Program-made: the position numbers and the translations under genes
The notes under the pieces: model-generated
The model's input: the letters and a program-made list of their open reading frames with translations, nothing else
Databases searched by the model: none
Told to the model about the DNA's origin: nothing
Source of the DNA: CAZFJG01 sp964410915
GTDB lineage: Bacteria; Synergistota; Synergistia; Synergistales; JAFGMB01
Assembly: GCA_964410915.1 (NCBI GenBank)
Contig: CAYPIU010000004.1
Span: 44,928-108,927, forward strand
Length of the DNA: 64,000 nt
Direction: 5' to 3'
In this document: in pieces, positions 60,618 through 64,000 of the stretch
How the letters are laid out: each line of letters starts with the position of its first letter
How positions within the stretch are numbered: position 1 is the stretch's first letter

Positions 60618-62347
60618 TCCTCCTTACCTTCAAAAACTGCTTCGAGTCTATCGCAGATCTCTTCAACTGAAAATTGCAATCCCCTGTAACCTGTTATGCA
60701 GGTATCTACGCTAAACCCTGTAGTCTGCTTAATAAGCATTGCGAGCTGTCCAGTAGCGTTACCCTCTATAGTGATGGTTTTCTTCGCCCGTTTTATATGT
60801 TCACCCAGGAGGTTTTCAAGTGGGTAGATCTGTCGTAAATGTATATGGGCGACATCATCATGATCTAATAATTCCAGGGCCTCTTCGATCACAGGATAAG
60901 TGGACCCCCAGGATATAACAAGATATTTAAAATCTTCTGCTCCACTAAAATATGACGGTATTGTTTCATTCTTTAGATCTTCCAGTTTTTTTAATCGTTT
61001 TTCTACCATGTTTTTTCTAAGAACAAAATCTTCCTGTACATGTCCCCACGGATCATGCTCATGACTGTCCGCACCCACGAGACCCGGACCATATCCGGGT
61101 ACAGATCTTGGCGATATCCCATTTTCGGTAATTTCATATCTTCTGTATCCATTATCTGCCTTAATAATGTGATATCTGTTATTTTCACTTTTCACATCAA
61201 AAACAGGGACATCATAAAACGTGTTCAGGTAATACTGATCTGTCAGTAATATCACAGGTACCTGATAACTGTCCGCAAGATTAAAGGCTTTTTTCATCAA
61301 GTAGAAACCATCCTCAATGGTAGCCGGAGCAAGAACTATTCTCGGAAATTCTCCATGTCCTGAGTATACAGCAAGGTTAAGGTCTCCCTGTTCTGTACGG
61401 GTAGCCATACCCGTTGCAGGGCCTGGCCTCTGGGCAAGATGAACAACTACCGGAGTTTCCATTACTCCAGCAAGGCTCAATCCCTCACTCATGAGGGCAA
61501 ATCCTCCCCCGGAAGTAGAAACCATGGAACGCGCACCTGCATAACTTGCCCCTACAGCACTGTTTATGGCAGCGATCTCATCTTCGATCTGTTCAGCAAC
61601 TATGTCAAAATCACGGGCATGTGATGCAAGATAGGTAAGAACTCCAGTAGCAGGTGACATGGGATATGAGGCAATAAAATTGCAGCCCCCGGCTATAGCT
61701 CCCAGAGATACAGCTTCACTGCCATCAAGGGCTATCCTTTCCTCCCTGGATGATAGTGAAGTCATCTCAAGATATAAACCCTGGCTTGACCTGATCTGCT
61801 CGCCTTTCAGGATCCCTGCATCTGCTGCATCCATATTCTTCTCAACCACAGATCCTCCCTTCGATGAAAAGATCTGATCGAACATTCCTTTAACTACATC
61901 TCTGCGTACATTCAGAATCCCGAATATAACTCCGGCAGCAATTGAATTCGCATATACTCTCCCGCCCAACTCCCTGGCTTCCTTGAGAAATGATGCGTCA
62001 TAAAACGAAAGATCTTCTGAAAACTCATTGCCCACATTGTCTTTATCACCAATGATTAAAGTTTCTTTAGAAACTCTTTCCATAATATTTGGCCTGATGC
62101 CCGGGCTCAGGGCGATCAGGATGTCCACCCTGTCAACAAAAGCACTAACTTCATCCCGGCATACCCGTATTTCGGTAGAATTGTTACCTCCTCTGACGCG
62201 AGACATATACTCCCTGCTTGCAAATACATGATAACCAGAGGATTTAAGCGCATGTACAAGAAGTTTTTCTATAGTCTTGATACCCTGTCCTGCTGCTCCA
62301 CAAAGAACTATCGAAATCCCTTTTGTTTTTTTGAAATCTGAACTCAA
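60614..62347 (-). CDS. korA: 2-oxoacid:ferredoxin oxidoreductase, fused gamma-alpha subunit
   Basis: 577 residues from a TTG after AAAGGAGGTT. The N-terminal gamma domain (VLCGAAGQGIKTIEKLL, REYMSRVRGGNNSTEIRV) covers about 180 residues; the alpha domain follows with DGSEAVSLGAIAGGCNFIASYPMSPATG and VVHLAQRPGPATGMATRTEQGDL. No ferredoxin (delta) domain is present. First gene of korA-korB-peroxiredoxin series, 313 bases from cstA. Confidence 0.92.
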   Translation of the reverse strand: MSSDFKKTKGISIVLCGAAGQGIKTIEKLLVHALKSSGYHVFASREYMSRVRGGNNSTEIRVCRDEVSAFVDRVDILIALSPGIRPNIMERVSKETLIIGDKDNVGNEFSEDLSFYDASFLKEARELGGRVYANSIAAGVIFGILNVRRDVVKGMFDQIFSSKGGSVVEKNMDAADAGILKGEQIRSSQGLYLEMTSLSSREERIALDGSEAVSLGAIAGGCNFIASYPMSPATGVLTYLASHARDFDIVAEQIEDEIAAINSAVGASYAGARSMVSTSGGGFALMSEGLSLAGVMETPVVVHLAQRPGPATGMATRTEQGDLNLAVYSGHGEFPRIVLAPATIEDGFYLMKKAFNLADSYQVPVILLTDQYYLNTFYDVPVFDVKSENNRYHIIKADNGYRRYEITENGISPRSVPGYGPGLVGADSHEHDPWGHVQEDFVLRKNMVEKRLKKLEDLKNETIPSYFSGAEDFKYLVISWGSTYPVIEEALELLDHDDVAHIHLRQIYPLENLLGEHIKRAKKTITIEGNATGQLAMLIKQTTGFSVDTCITGYRGLQFSVEEICDRLEAVFEGKEE

Positions 62348-62660
62348 TTTTTAACCTCCTTTAATACGATCAGGTAAAAGATAAAATTAGTTAAATGATC
62401 AGACGCCATTAAAGAGATTTTTACCACATCTTTTATCACTCTACCTAACTATACTAAAGAAATCAAGAATTTGCATTTATAACAGATCGATCCAGTACTG
62501 AAAAAATTTCCGGAATTTGAATTGATTTCTGCAATTGCGTGGAGTATAAGAAAAAACAGAAGGTCTCACTTATAAGGATAGGAGGAGAAATATAAGATAT
62601 TTAAAAAAAAGCTGCCCTCAAAAAAAGGGCAGCCTTAAGGTTACGAAAAATACAGAATAA
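62348..62660. other. Intergenic region between korA and cstA
   Basis: 313 AT-rich bases. It contains the cstA terminator at 62611-62633. A weak korA promoter may be present (TTGATT, 17 bases, TAGAGT, minus strand near 62440-62470). No RNA gene or ORF of note was seen. Confidence 0.5.
62603..62633 (-). terminator. Terminator after cstA
   Basis: An 8-bp stem GCTGCCCT/AGGGCAGC (62611-62618 and 62626-62633) with a seven-base loop, followed on the minus strand by eight T. Confidence 0.88.
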
Positions 62661-64000
62661 CTAAGCTGTTTCTTTAGGCGGTTTCATTGCTTTCAGAGCC
62701 TGGACAACCAGCAGTACACCAAGCACCATCAGGATAACGGCAACTCCGGCAAGCAGGAAGTTGGGATGTTCACCCGCAAGGGAATTCTTGATAAGCAGTA
62801 CAAGAGCTGCACCTGTTGTAACGATCATGAACCAGAAAGGGATCATCAGGAACTTGTTATCCTTTTTGAGGGCCTTGAATACCCATACGCCAACACCAAG
62901 AAGTGCAAGAGCGGCAACCATCTGGTTGGATGCGCCGAAGATCGGCCAGATAGCTTTCCATGCCGGGATGGCATTACCTGCAGGATCATGGGCAGGAGTG
63001 AACATGAGAGCTAAAGCACCTGCCACTGTGATAATGGTGGCAACATACTTGTTTATCTTCATGTTGGAAAGTTCCTGGATCTGGTAACGGGTAAGACGGG
63101 TTGCTGTATCCAGAGATGTAAGAAGGAAAGAGTTTATGGCTATAGCACCAAGACGCATGCCAAGTTTAGGATCCATTCCAAGGATCGTGGCAAACTGTCC
63201 CATACCCTGAGAGAAGGTTACGACCGGTCCACCTTTAACGATAGAACCAGTTACCATTACAGTACCTATGGCTATGGTCGCGACTACACCTTCAAGAAGC
63301 ATGGAACCATAACCAACTATAACAGCATCGCTCTCTTTTGCTATCTGCTTCGCTGTTGTGCCGGAACCTACAAGAGAATGGAATCCGGAGATCGCTCCGC
63401 ATGCAACGATGACAAAGAGCATTGGCCATATGGGTGTACCGTCGACAACAAAACCACCCCAGGTTATGATCTCACCGGAGTTAAACTTACTGCCGAAGAT
63501 CATACCAACAGCACCAATGATCACTGCAAGGTAAAGAAAATAGGAGGCAAGATAATCACGGGGCTGGAGAAGAAGCCATACAGGAAGAATGGAGGCAAGA
63601 AGGATATATCCTGCAAGGATCCAGTTCCAGGTGGTGTTTGGAAGACTGAAGGTAGTCATTATCCACTCCGAGTTTACACCCTGGACCGTTGCAAAACCAA
63701 TTATTGCAAGCATAACAACGGTTACCAGCCAGAGAGGAGTATGATACTTGTAAATAAGGATACCGGAAATAACAGCCATACCTATGTAAAGGCAACCCAC
63801 AAACGCAACTATTGGATCAGCCGCAAAAGTATTGGCTGAAAGGACCAGGAAAACTGCAACCACAAGAACAAGAGCAAGTATGGTGAAACAAAGGAAAAGA
63901 ACCTTACCTGTTCTCCCTATCCAGCGGTCGATCACCTCTCCTATTGATTTGCCATCATGTCTCATGGATGACACAAGTGCACCCATATCATGAGGACCAC
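62661..64000 (-). CDS. cstA: Carbon starvation protein CstA, partial
   Basis: The gene runs off the right edge of the window; the visible 446 codons begin with GGPHDMGALVSSMRHDGKSIGEV, a conserved segment after the first CstA helices. About 12 hydrophobic helices are visible, and the sequences FGASNQMVAALALLG and HSLVGSGTTAKQI are typical. CstA proteins take up peptides or pyruvate. It has its own terminator and stands alone here. Confidence 0.93.
   Translation of the reverse strand, partial: GPHDMGALVSSMRHDGKSIGEVIDRWIGRTGKVLFLCFTILALVLVVAVFLVLSANTFAADPIVAFVGCLYIGMAVISGILIYKYHTPLWLVTVVMLAIIGFATVQGVNSEWIMTTFSLPNTTWNWILAGYILLASILPVWLLLQPRDYLASYFLYLAVIIGAVGMIFGSKFNSGEIITWGGFVVDGTPIWPMLFVIVACGAISGFHSLVGSGTTAKQIAKESDAVIVGYGSMLLEGVVATIAIGTVMVTGSIVKGGPVVTFSQGMGQFATILGMDPKLGMRLGAIAINSFLLTSLDTATRLTRYQIQELSNMKINKYVATIITVAGALALMFTPAHDPAGNAIPAWKAIWPIFGASNQMVAALALLGVGVWVFKALKKDNKFLMIPFWFMIVTTGAALVLLIKNSLAGEHPNFLLAGVAVILMVLGVLLVVQALKAMKPPKETA

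Noticed and set aside
63378..63839. A 153-residue plus-strand ORF over cstA
   Set aside because: It mirrors membrane-helix codons of cstA and is very polar without any domain.
1..64000. CRISPR arrays, tRNA genes, rRNA genes, insertion sequences or prophage genes
   Set aside because: I looked for regular repeats, T-loop sequences, transposase motifs and inverted terminal repeats and saw none.

Overview
The window looks like a chromosomal segment of a strictly anaerobic, amino-acid-fermenting bacterium with two membranes. Three things support this. There is a glycine reductase (grd) operon, a CO2/ferredoxin-linked 2-oxoacid oxidoreductase and CstA, which fit amino-acid fermentation. There is a full type II secretion locus with a secretin, so an outer membrane is expected. 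The division genes (sepF, divIVA, a DivIC-like gene) and the hrcA/CIRCE heat-shock arrangement are of the kind usually seen in Gram-positive lineages. That combination fits Synergistota best; this is inference, because no rRNA gene is present. Selenocysteine is used: the window holds a peroxiredoxin gene with an in-frame TGA and the start of grdA, whose family is a selenoprotein. A run of 100 N at 23070-23169 shows that this is a scaffolded draft.

Layout. 1-2502 (minus): promoter, glycine riboswitch, grdX, trxA, grdE and the start of grdA. 2542-3935: amino-acid/sodium symporter. 4219-6573 (plus): hypC-hypD-hypE. 6673-14144 (minus): ymdB, rny, recX, recG, divIVA, sepF, yggS and a HlyD-like protein. 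14168-16322 (minus): 2-hydroxyacid dehydrogenase, folE2 and a queD-type gene. 16564-18771 (plus): type III glutamine synthetase. 18805-31373 (minus): T2SS operon in the order O-ligase-like, J, K, L, M, N, C, I, D, E, F, G, H. 31418-42924 (minus): parB, dnaB, rplI, DUF2232 protein, rpsR, ssb, rpsF, divIC-like, argS, a secreted DUF3857-like protein and secA. 43038-44189 (plus): MFS transporter. 44228-46741 (minus): M20-like protein, pgsA, a small ORF and nrdR with two NrdR boxes. 46836-55204 (minus): yqeY, rpsU, HIT protein, mtaB, prmA, dnaJ, dnaK, grpE and hrcA with CIRCE. 55259-58565 (plus): histidine phosphatase, folP, folK and a secreted orphan. 58620-62347 (minus): selenocysteine peroxiredoxin, second peroxiredoxin, korB and korA. 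62611-64000 (minus): cstA (partial).

How the parts work together. Glycine sensed by the riboswitch should tune the grd operon, which reduces glycine (or a related substrate) using electrons passed through thioredoxin. KorAB would make acyl-CoA and reduced ferredoxin from 2-oxo acids, with two peroxiredoxins in the same operon as likely oxygen defence. Folate genes are split between folE2-queD and folP-folK. No folB is seen, and the QueD-type protein carries the mixed CExxHGH motif expected of an enzyme able to serve both folate and queuosine synthesis.

Most of the window is ordinary core genome. The points most worth following are the selenocysteine peroxiredoxin that gene callers would truncate, the NrdR self-regulation site, the folB-less folate route, the riboswitch with its competing stem, and the reordered T2SS operon with an attached oligosaccharide-ligase-like gene. 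I did not find a clearly new defence or mobile system.
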